64,000 nt of DNA from Fulvia fulva (Eukaryota; Ascomycota; Dothideomycetes; Mycosphaerellales; Mycosphaerellaceae): positions 930,001 through 994,000 of the forward strand of contig NC_063020.1 in NCBI RefSeq assembly GCF_020509005.1, read 5' to 3'. Both the position numbers and the translations under genes were made by a program. Below, one piece after another: positions 47,401 through 58,100 of the stretch. The notes under the pieces are model-generated. The model was not told the origin of the DNA and made no database searches. It saw only the letters and a list, made by a program, of their open reading frames with translations. Position 1 is the stretch's first letter; every line of letters starts with the position of its first letter.

Positions 47401-47813
47401 GCTCTATCTACTTAGACCGCGGCTCGTAGTAGGTAAGTCGCTTCTAGAAGACGCTTTACGAACGCCTAGGCATTAAGTATAAGATATCGACGGTATAGTA
47501 CCCTTAGACCGATAGTTAGTCCGAACGTACGAACTAAGTTATAGAGTAGTACCTACGTATATATATTAATTACGCCTAAGACAACTAGTACGACTAGCTA
47601 CTAATAGCAGAGTTTGCTTTAAATAATATAAAAAGCACTACCGGCGTATTACCGTTCTTTATAACCTTAGGAAGAAACCTAAGAATAGAAGTTCTTAGTA
47701 GACCTACCCGTACGGACGTACTACTAGCTACGTAGAAAATTAGCTAGTAAGATATAGACGCTTTCGTAACTTATATAAGCCGTATATATATATATTGTAT
47801 TAACTAGCTTAAG
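44500..47813 (+). pseudogene. Gypsy-1 pol remnant, part 1 (protease, RT, RNase H, integrase)
   Basis: The protease is near 44600 (V-D-L-G-V-stop-S-I-F, where D-S-G/D-T-G is expected). RT runs from about 45230: R-V-Y-V-D-Y-R-V-V-N near 45490, N-R-Y-P-I-P near 45538, L-D-I-V-T-T-F-N-K-L-R near 45608 and V-P-F-G-L-Y-N-A-P near 45710. The catalytic Y-L-D-D has become Y-L-N-N (45795-45806). RNase H is at about 46260-46600 (E-Y-D-A-S-N-R, then Y-D-K-G-L-I-A-I-V). Integrase includes Y-Y-W-P-S near 47080, the first Asp in A-L-D-Y near 47220, the second in L-D-R-G near 47410 and the Glu in S-E-R-T-N near 47520. TAG stops are frequent. Interrupted at 47813 by LINE B. Confidence 0.88.
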
Positions 47814-48239
47814 TATATACAAGTATAAGAGTCGCACTCGACGCGTCGGCTTATCGATCTCTACGCTAAAACAAGACATATTCGAAAGCTCTTATTAAGG
47901 CCATTCTAACGATATACAAAGCAGGCCACTGCCCCTAGGACTAAGGGAGTTCTACCTCATTTAATCTAGACAGCTTGAAGCTCTCTTCACCCTATTTCTT
48001 CAGCTCTAAACGCCGCGGAGGTGCCTAGCTACATTAGGCAACTCCTAGGTAATAGTAGCCTAGGCTACGGTACTAACGGCGCCTACGGCCCTATAGGCGA
48101 AGCCCCCCTAAGATAACTAGTAGCAACTTATAGAGGACGTAAAAAGTATAGAAACTAACGATTAGCTCCCTTACCGGTCTCTATAGGTAATAATCACTTA
48201 GCTACGTACGGCGCTTATACTATCGTATTACCGAGGGCA

Positions 48240-49310
48240 ATAAGAAATAAGGACGACGTCCTAGGCGATTAGTAAGGCCACCCGGAATCAACACCCCTAT
48301 AGCTAGGTATCGGTCGCGGTATCGATACTAGGCCCCCGCCTAACGCACGATATAGTTACGATCCGCATTATAGCAAAGGAAGACTAGGCCGAAGTTACGA
48401 AGCTATCGAATAAGGAGCTCGCCTAACGAATTAACTAACTAGGGGTAGTCGTAGTAAACTAATAGTCTAACGGCACTCTATAGATCTATACTAGCTCTAC
48501 TACTACTAGGAGGTACCTAGAGGCATAGCTATAGTAGGTATCTAAGGTTGCGGCATTAGCGAAGGTCTTAACGAAACAATTCACGATCCTAGTCTACGAC
48601 ATACCTAAGGAGTTTGACCTAACTAACTAGGGTCACCTACGCGCTCTCTAAGAGGACAACCCGGTCACTCTTAACTCTCTAATCTAGAAGGCGACTTGGC
48701 TCTATAGGAAATGGCTAGAAGGCAAGAAGGCCTCGGCGCTAATAGTATAGCTATAAAACGCGAAAGCGGCGGATCTAGCGATAGAACAAGGCCTAGTCTA
48801 GTAATATAGCCTTAAGATAGTAGAAAAGCACTCCTTATCCTTTCGTGTCCTCTAATGCTTCAAATGCTAATAGTATAGACACCAAACCTACACGTATATA
48901 AACAAGTAGGCCTACTCGAACTATATAGGAGACTATATATCTAGGGACTATATATCGACTACGAGACGGTACGCGAACTGTCCGGGGTACTACCTATCGT
49001 ATAGTACGGAATGCCTATAGCGGAAACTAGCGAAAAACAAGGCAATTATAAACAGAACCGTCGCCCTAAGATTCTACGGCGACCGTAAGGCTAGCCTATA
49101 CCGGAACTAACTAGCGGCGGTCGGGTATAAGCGCCCTAGGGCCGAGAACGATATAAAGGATACGTAACCTAGGGCGTACGGGAGGCCACGTGCTCTACTA
49201 GCTACGGCGAGGGAATCTAACTAGGCCCGGCTCCCCTTTAGTATATAGCCGATAGACGTAGACTAGGACGTATAGGGTAGTAGGATATAGGACGATATAG
49301 AGGAAATGAT
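48240..49310 (+). pseudogene. LINE B ORF1 remnant
   Basis: Stop-broken reading between the leader and ORF2. Toward 48850-49020 it has several Cys and Tyr codons (for example C-F-K-C near 48858) that may be damaged zinc knuckles. Start and end are approximate. Inferred role: RNA-binding ORF1 protein. Confidence 0.55.
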
Positions 49311-49319
49311 TGTTAATGC

Positions 49320-52300
49320 CGATGACTAGCCTCGATACGCTTAGTATTATCTAGTATAACGTCAACTATAGTAAGGATATAGTCTAGAACCATTTCCTAC
49401 ACGAGGCGGACCCGTACGTCTACTACGTCCTAGTAATCTAGGAGCTATAGATTAACCCGTACTATAAGAGACTAACGACCTATAAGTTACTAGGCTATAC
49501 GATATGCCTACGAGGCGACGGTAGACCCCGTACGTACTTCTATATTAGTAAGGATATACTAGAATCTGACTAGGAGGTAGTATACTACGTAGACGAAGAA
49601 GGCGGGGGCGATATTACCTCCCTCTACGTAGGTAGTACCTAGATACACAACCTATATATACAACCGCTAGCCTCGAGGTCTAGCCGCGACCTAGGGGTCT
49701 ATAGACACCTAGACAGTGCGCTTAAGAGACAAGGGTACCACATCGTAGTAGGAGACTTTAACATATACTACCCTTCCTAGGAAAGCCTTATATAGCCGCA
49801 CCCTATAGCCGACGAAGTACTCGACTTAATAGCGAGTAACGTAATTGCCCTTAATACCCCGAAGGACCTAGGCACCTAGAAGAGAGAGGGACTCTAAGGC
49901 ACGATCGACCTCTCCTAGATCTTAGATAGCTACTACTACACGGTAACCTACTATAGGATCTAATATAAACTCGAGGCGTCGTTAGACTATATACTAGTTA
50001 GGACCTCTATTACGATATAGATATAACGTACACTAGCGAGAACCCCTAAGCTAAACTAGGGAAAGGCCTACTAGGCTAACATCTAGGCGTACCTCGATAA
50101 CTCTAAGAGGCTAGTCTAGATCGCGTAGTAGTAATACAATAGTAAAGACGAGATAGACGAAGTAGTCTAGGGGTTGATAGACGAAATAAGAAAAGCGACC
50201 TTACTTTACGTTCCGCTTACCTAACTAACGATATAGTCTAAACTATACTAGACGCCGGAGTGTACTACGGTAGTAAGAGAAGCAAGGAGAGCCCGCCGGG
50301 TATAGACGAGCAGCTATAGCGAGGAGGCCTAGAACGTATATAGGGAGGTATACTAATAGAAGAAAGCTATAATACGAAGGGAGAAAGTAGTCGGCTAGAG
50401 GGCTATAGTAGAAGAAATCGCCGGTAAGCTAGAGAGGATGTAGAAGCTAGCGAAATAGGCCCGACAGGACCCTATATAGGGCCCCTCCTTCTCTATCCTA
50501 GCGCTACAATCGCCTAGTGGCCCGGTTAGCGACCCCGAGGCCAAGGCGCGTCTACTAGCTAGTAAGTTCTTCCCGCCCCTAGTCGAGGCTAATCTAAGCG
50601 ACATAAACAGCTCTACTCCCCTAGCCCCTAGTATCGCGGTCTAATAGGAGGTGTCCGAGGGAGAAGTTGCCGCTATACTAAGGAAGTTGCCGGCGAAGAA
50701 AGCCCCGGGGCCGGATAGGATCCTAAACGAGCTACTAAAGAAGTGTAGAGATCAACTAGCCCTAGTAGTTATAGCGATCTTCAACGCCTACCTATAGACC
50801 AGGTACTACCCGATAGCTTTTAAACAATCGACGACAGTGGTCCTACGTAAGCCGTAGAAGGAAGACTATACGTAGGTAAAGTCGTACCGCCTAATTGCGC
50901 TCCTTAATACTCTTAGGAAGGCGCTTAAGAAGCTAGTTATAACGAGACTCTCCGAGGCGGTAGAGGAACACTCCCTACTCCCGGACACCTAGATAGGTAC
51001 GCGCCTATAGCGATCGACGCTATCCGCGATAGAACTTATTACCTCTTAGGTAAAGGCTATCTAGTATAAGAATAGGGACAAGGTGGCTTCCTTACTTAGC
51101 CTAGACATATCGGGAGCCTTCGACTACGTGTTATACCCGCGGCTACTCTATATCCTAAGGTCGAAAGGACTCCCTAAGTAGCTTGTTAACTTCGTACGGT
51201 CCTACCTCTAAAACCGTAGTACGTCGATCCTAGTCGGCTAGTATAGAAGCCTATTTTAAGTAGTCTATACTAGAATCCCGTAAGGCTTAACGCTAGTACC
51301 TATTCTGTTCCTCTTCTTTATAGCGACGCTACTCCTAGCCCTAGAATCCTAGAACACCGCTACGAGTAGCTTCGTAGACGACATAAACATCCTAGCGTAG
51401 TCTTCCTCGACTAAGGAGAACTATAGGCTACTAGAAGAGAAGTACAAGATCTACGAGGACTAGGCTAGGAGGCACGGGGCTCGGTTTGCCCTAGAAAAGT
51501 ACAATCTAATACACTTTACGCGCCGGCTACGGTTCCACAATATATAAGCTTCTATCTAGATATAGGGGCATACGACTAACCCGGTAAATTAGCTTAGGAT
51601 CCTCGGACTATAGGTAGACCCGGCGCTACGGTAGAGGAAGTACGTATAGGCAATATTACGGAAAGCTAAACAGAATATAGTATTATACTAGAGGCTCACT
51701 ACGTCTATATAGGGGGCGGACTTCCGGTAGTTACGACTTCTATATACGGCTATTATACGGCCAGTCCTTACCTATAGTAGCTAAGTATAGTCCTTAGGCG
51801 AGAGGGCCTACCTATCGAAGGGACTCGTCGCGCCGCTAGCGAAGATCTAAAACTAATGCCTAAGGAAGGTTACCGGGGTATATAAGTCGATACTAACGAG
51901 GATACTTAAGTATAAGACCGCTATACTACCGATCGACCTATATATCTAGGGACTACGGACCTCCTACTTAGGCAAGTCGGCATAGTACCTAGTATAGAAG
52001 GTTATCGCTAGTATAGTCGTAAGGGCCCGCGAATTAGTACTAGCGTATAGGGGCATTCGACCCGGAAACGAGCCGAACTACCGGGTAAGGGACGAATAGC
52101 TAGTAATATAATAGGAAGGTAAGAAATCGTTTATAGAGTAACTATAGAAAGAGAGGTAGAACAACTAGGTTATAGGGTATAGTAGACGCCCTTAGCTAGC
52201 GGGACAACCTAAGGAATAGTTAGCTATAAAATCCGCGGTCAAGCACCCCCTAAAGCTCATCTACTACCGCCTTACGAGGGCATAGAGTAGCATAGCAACC

Positions 52301-52640
52301 TAACTACGAAGCGAACACATCGGCCTCTAGGGGTACCTATTATAGAGGAAGGTTCTAGGATATACGAATACTAGCTACCCCTACGGCTATCGCTCCTAGA
52401 ACGTACGGTACGTACTCCTCGTCTATCCGAGGTGGTCGCTAGGAAGGGGGGAGTAGATAGCAAAGGCGAGGAACCGGACGATTAGGGCACTTCTTAATAA
52501 CGCTAAGGACCTACGGCGTATTACGAACTAGATACTAGAGAAGGGCTAGCTAGAACAGTACCGCCTAGTAGGAACAGTATAGGAAGAGAGGACACGACGT
52601 AGCGCGACGAGACCGGCTAGGAGCGGGGGCTAACGGGGTA
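49320..52640 (+). pseudogene. LINE B ORF2 (endonuclease-reverse transcriptase) remnant
   Basis: The endonuclease region reads I-V-V-G-D-F-N-I-Y-Y near 49744 and S-L-D-Y-I-L near 49979. RT motifs: K-A-P-G-P-D-R-I-L-N near 50699, S-Y-R-L-I-A-L-L-N near 50882, L-S-L-D-I-S-G-A-F-D near 51096, and the active site F-V-D-D at 51371-51382, preserved. The C-terminal finger is visible near 52375-52430. TAG codons are frequent. Confidence 0.83.
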
Positions 52641-52821
52641 GTGACATAGACTACGTACGTTTAGAGGGAAAGCTAAACTAGATAAGGAGTAGTCGGGGGC
52701 GGGAAGGGTTTTTACCTATTCGGGTTTCCCTTTGTATATAACAATAGATATATACCTATATAGGCCGGATAGGGTCCTAGAATAGGGGAATAACAAATCT
52801 ATCTATCTATATACAAGTATA

Positions 52822-53406
52822 GCTTAAAGCCGACTATTAGAAATATAGCCGGAGACCTACCCGGTTATATAAGGTAGGAGATAAGGTTTAGCTCAATTTA
52901 CGTAATATTTGTACTAAACGACTAGCGAAGAAGCTTAATTATAAGAACATAGGCCCCTTTACGATTATAAAGAAAGTAGCGACCAATATCTACGAACTCG
53001 ACCTACCTACGAGTATAAGAATATACTACGTATTCTATACCGACCTACTACGACTATCCGCCGAAGACCCGTTCCCTTTATAGACGTACGAACCTACGCT
53101 TACCGAAGTCGATAGCGAAGTTAAGGAATGGCACGATGCCGTAGTAGTAGTAGATAGTCGCTAGACTAGAAAAGCAAAGAAGAGTATTAGCTATACTATT
53201 AAATAGGTAGATAGGTTATATACTAAAGAACCTTATATTAACTTAAAAGGCACTATAGACGAACTTATAGTAGACTACTATTATAAGAACCCTCGCGCTC
53301 TAGGACCTCTACGCGGATAGTAAGCACTAGAGCCTAATATAACCGAGCTAATAGACTCGGCGGACAGTACTAGCGATACTTATAACGACGCGACCGGTAC
53401 CGCCGA
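52822..53406 (+). pseudogene. Gypsy-1 pol remnant, part 2 (integrase C-terminus with chromodomain-like segment)
   Basis: Continues the frame broken by LINE B: K-V-G-D-K-V near 52874, L-N-Y-K-N-I-G-P-F near 52934 and L-S-A-E-D-P-F near 53056 are typical of the Ty3/Gypsy integrase C-terminal region. Then S-Y-T-I-K-stop-V-D near 53192 resembles the Y-x-V-K-W-x-G core of a chromodomain, with Trp now TAG. It ends at the Gypsy-2 insertion. Confidence 0.8.
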
Positions 53407-53411
53407 CGCTA

Positions 53412-53931
53412 TGTCATGGTCTCCCCACAGAGAGTACAGAAGGTGGGGACAGAAGAGCCTCAGAGTGCTCAGAAGTCGTCAAGAAGTGACAGTCCAGCTT
53501 GGTGTGTGAGCGCCAAGAATCACATGCCCCGCAACATTCACTACGGGACCCAGCCCTCCAAATTCACCCCTCTACCAAACCTTGACAGATTCACTTCGGC
53601 TCGTGACTGTGTGACTCACGGCACTCCCGCGAGCACCCGCGACTGCGCTGGACCCTGGAAGAAGCACGTGGAAGACTCGGAACGTAGGGCAGGTTGGAAT
53701 AAGGTTTTGAGCAAAGCTGCTGAGCGCGGCTTCGCACGGGTTAGCCCTGTTGATGCGGGGACACGCACTCGCGAGGGTCGCGTATAAATATCTGGCCTTC
53801 CCCAGGCCTCTCTTGCTTTCTTCGTCTTTTGTTTTGTGTAGCAATCATACCATACCCTTTTGCATCTGCACTTCGCACCTGCATTCTCGCTTTCACCCTT
53901 GCATCTCACAGGCCAGGCTCTCGCCCTGACA
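53412..53931 (+). repeat. Gypsy-2 5' LTR
   Basis: 520 bp, TGTCATGG to CCCTGACA. Contains the TATA box at 53783-53790. The open frame inside it (53416-53787) is simply the 5' copy of the LTR part of pol and has no reason to be translated here. Confidence 0.96.
53783..53790 (+). promoter_or_regulatory. TATA box of Gypsy-2 5' LTR
   Basis: TATAAATA, 184 bases before the first ATG of gag at 53974. Transcription should begin some 30-40 bases downstream, in the pyrimidine-rich stretch around 53813-53824. Confidence 0.75.
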
Positions 53932-53933
53932 TC

Positions 53934-53942
53934 ACAAAAGAC
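53934..53942 (+). promoter_or_regulatory. Gypsy-2 primer-binding site, candidate self-priming type
   Basis: ACAAAAGAC, two bases after the 5' LTR, is the exact complement of GTCTTTTGT at 53824-53832, about 41 bases after the TATA box and so near the expected RNA 5' end. The Tf1 family primes reverse transcription by folding the 5' end of its own RNA onto a site placed just so. There is no TGG-type tRNA site here. Confidence 0.65.
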
Positions 53943-53973
53943 CAACAAACCGTCAACCACTCGAGTCATCCTC

Positions 53974-55134
53974 ATGGGTGACCACGCCACCGATGGAGGT
54001 GTCAACCTCGACAACCAAGACACTCCATTCCACTTCAGTGAGTGGACTGACATCCCCTTCTCGAACGCCGCTGCCTTCGGTGCCTGGGCAAACGCCAACC
54101 CCGACACCGCCTACGCTCTCATCAACCGCACCGTCTCCTCTTTCCGCGAGACCGCCCAGCAGGTCGAGCAAGCAAACAACCAAGCAACATACCTTCAAGG
54201 TATTGTGAACACCTTCCAGAACCTCGCCCCGCACGCCGACGACAACCGCCGCCAGCACTTCTCCAAGAAGGTCAACGACCCAGACGAGTTCGACGGCAAC
54301 AAGAGCAAGTTTGAGGCATTTGAGACACAGCTCACCATCAAGCTGTTGGCTAATGCCGACCACTTTCCGCAAGAGAAGGACAAAGTCACGTACGTCTTCT
54401 CCCTCCTTCGGGGAGACGCCGCGGCTCAGGTACAACACTACATCGACAACGCCACGCAGACTATCGGCTGCCCGGACGTCCTCACCTTGATGCAGGACCT
54501 CCGTGCTGCCTTTGGTGATCCAGACCGTAGAGCCACCGCCCAGAACGCCATCCACAACCTCCTCCAGAAGAACAAGAGCTTCGCCGAGTACCTCGCGGCC
54601 TTCAACCGCGACATCGGGTTCACCGGCTACAACGAAGAGACCAAGAAGAGCACTCTCCGCCGTGGTTTGTCAGCAGAGCTTCTTCGAGCCCTCGAGGACA
54701 AGGACGTCGGTGCTATGAGCTTCCGTGAGCTCGTCGAGACCTGCCAGCGCCTCGACTCCAACATGAAACACACCGCCTCTCTCCTCGCTTCCCGTTCTCA
54801 AGGTCGTCAGCCTCGGGGTCCCGGAAGCCACTTCGCTGCTCCACTAGGCGCCGCCGCTCCTACGGCTCTCCCTCCCGTCTCTGTAGGTGACGCTATGGAT
54901 CTCAGCGCTGGTGCCGCCGTCCCTCGAGTCCAGGGCCTCGTCAACGGTAAGCTCACTCCCGAAGAGAAGCTTCGCCGTCGCCAGGCCGGACTCTGCACCT
55001 ACTGCGGCGGTCCAGGCCACATCGCAGCCAACTGTCCGCAGCTCGCTGCCCGTAACGCCCGCAACCCGGTTCGCGGCGCTGTCGGCGCTATCGAGCCTGC
55101 TCCTGCTGCTCCCGCTGAGCAGGAAAAAGCCTAG
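53974..55134 (+). CDS. gag: Gypsy-2 Gag polyprotein
   Basis: 386 residues from ATG 53974, the first ATG after the primer-binding site in this frame; the open frame extends further upstream into the LTR but that part is leader. The capsid-type domain spans about residues 105-265, with F-E-A-F-E-T-Q-L near 113, L-L-R-G-D-A-A near 144 and Y-L-A-A-F-N-R-D near 206. A zinc knuckle C-X2-C-X4-H-X4-C (C341, C344, H349, C354) near the C-terminus should bind the element's RNA. The protein is expected to assemble the virus-like particle in the cytoplasm. The last codons overlap the pol frame, which lies in the -1 frame. No stops, no RIP, codon use rich in C-ending codons. Confidence 0.93.
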   Translation: MGDHATDGGVNLDNQDTPFHFSEWTDIPFSNAAAFGAWANANPDTAYALINRTVSSFRETAQQVEQANNQATYLQGIVNTFQNLAPHADDNRRQHFSKKVNDPDEFDGNKSKFEAFETQLTIKLLANADHFPQEKDKVTYVFSLLRGDAAAQVQHYIDNATQTIGCPDVLTLMQDLRAAFGDPDRRATAQNAIHNLLQKNKSFAEYLAAFNRDIGFTGYNEETKKSTLRRGLSAELLRALEDKDVGAMSFRELVETCQRLDSNMKHTASLLASRSQGRQPRGPGSHFAAPLGAAAPTALPPVSVGDAMDLSAGAAVPRVQGLVNGKLTPEEKLRRRQAGLCTYCGGPGHIAANCPQLAARNARNPVRGAVGAIEPAPAAPAEQEKA

Positions 55135-58100
55135 GTCTTCCTCATCGACGCGATGAAGACCAAGAACAACGTTTACCGAAAGTGAAGAGAGGAAAGAAGT
55201 TGAGGATCAATACAGCACAGCTAGACCTGTACGACGAGACGGGCAAGGACCACGCTTGCAAACCGTTCGTCACGAATGTAAATATCGGCTCAAAGAAACT
55301 CTCTTCTTCCAATCTCACTCTCATGGACACTGGCGCACTAGGCGAGTCTTTTATGGACTATAAACTCGCGACCTCTCTCAACCTCGAACCCCAGGAACTG
55401 AAGTACCCTCGCACCCTTGAACTCTTTGACGGCACGGAGACTACCACTGGTAAGATTACTCATGTTGTACACACGTCAATCACCCTCGGAGGCAAGCGTA
55501 TGTCGATCACCAGCTTCCTTACGTCCCTACCGCATCAGAAGTTTATCCTCGGCCTCCCCTGGTTCAGACGACACCGACCTATCATCGACTGGACTTCCCT
55601 TACTGTCAGCTTCCCTCCAGAAGTTCCTCCGGCACCTCCGCCTTCTCCGCCGCCTCAGCGCGGTCCTGAGTATACCAAGATCTTCCAGGTGAACGCCGCT
55701 GCCTTCACCACTGCTGCTAAGCAGCCCAAAGCTCAAGTCTTCGCCGCCTCTCTCCGCGATATCGACATCGCCCTCGAGAAGCTCGACAAGAAGCGTACAC
55801 CTACCGACCCTGCTACGAAGGTCCCTCCTTGGGCACACCACATCCTCCACGTATTCGATGCTAAAGCCGCAGACGAGCTACCTCCTCATCGCCCTCACGA
55901 CCACAAGATTGAGCTAGAAGAAGGTGCAGAGACACCGTTCGGACCGTTATATTCCATGTCCCGAGAAGAGCTTATCGTCCTCAAGAGATACCTCGAAGAG
56001 AACCTAAAGAAGGGGTTCATTCGAGCGAGCCGTTCCAGCGCTGGCAGTCCCGTCATGTTCGTCAAGAAGCCCGGCGGTGGTCTACGCTTCTGCGTAGACT
56101 ACCGAGGCTTGAACGCTGTTACAAAGAAGAACCGCTACCCAATACCGTTGATTCAGGAGACGCTCGAGCGCCTCTCTAAGGCCAAGTACTTCACCAAGCT
56201 CGATGTCATCGCTGCGTTCAACAAGTTACGAATGGCAGAAGGACACGAGTATCTCACAGCCTTCCGTACTCGCTACGGGCTGTTCGAGTCGCTCGTTATG
56301 CCCTTCGGCGTTTGTAACGGGCCTAGTACCTTCCAGAACTTCATTAACGACATCCTTCAGGAGTTCCTCGATCAGTTCTGCACTGCCTACATCGACGACA
56401 TCCTAGTCTACAGCGAGACCAAGGAGGAGCACCGCGAGCACGTCTGTAAGGTCCTTCAGAAGCTCGCAGACGCCGGCTTGCAGCTCGACATCGACAAGTG
56501 CGAGTTTGAGAAGACCGAAGTCAAGTTCCTTGGTTTGATCATTACCGCAGACGGCATCAAGATGGACCAAGAGAAGATCGACGCTATCGTCGAATGGGAT
56601 GCTCCTACGAACGTCAAAGAGGTCCAGGGTTTCCTAGGCTTTGCCAACTTCTACCGCCGCTTCATCCACGCATTTTCGGGCGTGGTACGCCCTTTGACGA
56701 AGCTCACGCGCAAGGGTGAGAAGTTCGCCTGGACCGACGAATGCCAGGAGGCTTTTGACTTGCTCAAAGCGAAGTTTGTTGAGAACCCGCTTCTACGGCA
56801 CTTCGATTTCGAACTGGAGACCCGTGTAGAGACCGACGCATCCGACGGCGTGGTGGGCGGTGTCCTGCTACAACGCCGCTCGCCTGAATCCCCCTGGTTA
56901 CCTGTCGCCTTCCTCTCCAAGAAGATGACCGCCACGGAGTGTAACTACGAGATCTACGACAAGGAGCTTCTCGCCATCGTCAAAGCTTTCGAAGAGTGGC
57001 GCCCCGAGCTCGAAGGCTCTGCTATGCCCGTCCAAGTAAGCTCCGACCATAAGAACCTCGTCTACTTTATGAAGAGCAAGCTGCTCAATCGTCGCCAGGC
57101 CCGCTGGAGCGAGTTCCTCTCCCGGTTCAACTTCGTGATCTCGTACACGCCCGGCAAGGCCAACTCGATGGCCGACGCCCTTACCCGCCGCCCTGGTGAC
57201 TCTCCAGTTGATCGAAGAGGGGGCCGGCAAATCGCAGGGCAACAAGTCATCAAAGAGCACAACCTCTCTTCCGAGCTTCGAGAGTACCTATCGAACGGCC
57301 AGCCTACGCTCGCCGCTTCCTTTGCTACTCTCGTGCTCGCTCCTGCCTACCTTGACGAGAGTGACGATGAATCCGAGCCTGAAGAATACGCCTCGGACGC
57401 TGAGGACTTGAACGACGATGAAGAGGGCTCAGTAACGACCGACGGCTCATCCGAATCAGACTTTGAGGGGTTTGATAATGAGGAGCAGCCCGAAGGCATC
57501 ATGGCACGAGTACGAACAGCGTACGATGCCGACATAGACGCCCAAGAGTTAGTTCAGGCCCTTGAATCTGGCGCGAGGACATTCCCGGGCTTCTCGCTGT
57601 CCGAGTGCGAGCTCCAGGGAGGTGTCGTCTACTTCCGTAAGAAGCTTTACGTACCGCAGCCCGAAGGCTCTAATATCCGAGCTGAGATTCTTCAAATCAT
57701 CCACGACTCCGCCTCTGGGGGTCACCCAGGCGTAGCCAAGACCCACAAGCTCCTCGCTAGGTATTACTGGTGGCCGCATTCCTGGAAGGACGTCCGCCGC
57801 TACGTGCTGAACTGCGCTGCTTGCCGAAGAGCCAAAGCTAACCGCCACCGTCCCCACGGTCTCTTGCACCCTCTCCCGGCTCCTGATCGTCCGTGGAAGC
57901 ACATCACTATGGACTTTATCACCGATCTTCCTCACGGCAAGACCTTCAGCGGCGTGAAAGCAAAGGCCCTTCTAGTGATCGTGGACCGTCACTCCAAGGA
58001 CCGGTACATGATCCCGTGCTGGAGCATGACCGCAAAGGAGACTGCTCGCTTGTTCTACGAATTCGTCTGGCGCTTTCAAGGCCTCCCGGATAGCATCACC

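Larger units (their letters stand above)
47828..52807 (+). mobile_element. LINE B, full-length copy inside Gypsy-1 pol
   Basis: About 4980 bp, starting AGAGTCGCACTCG and ending in (ATCT)n. It carries a 5' leader of about 400 bases, an ORF1 remnant, an ORF2 remnant with endonuclease and RT, and a 3' end with GGGTTTCCCTTTG. It is the reference for the three - strand copies in the array. Heavily RIP-mutated but with its own pattern of retained CpA/TpG, so it was mutated independently of the array copies. Confidence 0.92.
47814..52821. repeat. LINE B target-site duplication in Gypsy-1 (47814-47827 and 52808-52821)
   Basis: TATATACAAGTATA occurs at both ends, 14 bp. Removing the insert restores one continuous Gypsy-1 pol reading across the junction (K-Y-I-Q-V, then L-K-A-D-Y). 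Confidence 0.92.

Noticed and set aside
53416..53787. 123-residue open frame in the Gypsy-2 5' LTR
   Set aside because: It is the duplicate of the pol end carried by the 3' LTR, and lies upstream of the TATA box, so it should not be transcribed from this LTR.
53860..53973. Upstream extension of the gag frame into the LTR
   Set aside because: It covers the primer-binding site; the ATG at 53974 is the sensible start.
55182..55184. GTG as the start of pol
   Set aside because: The frame is open further upstream to 55119 and overlaps gag, which fits frameshifting better than a GTG start in a fungus.
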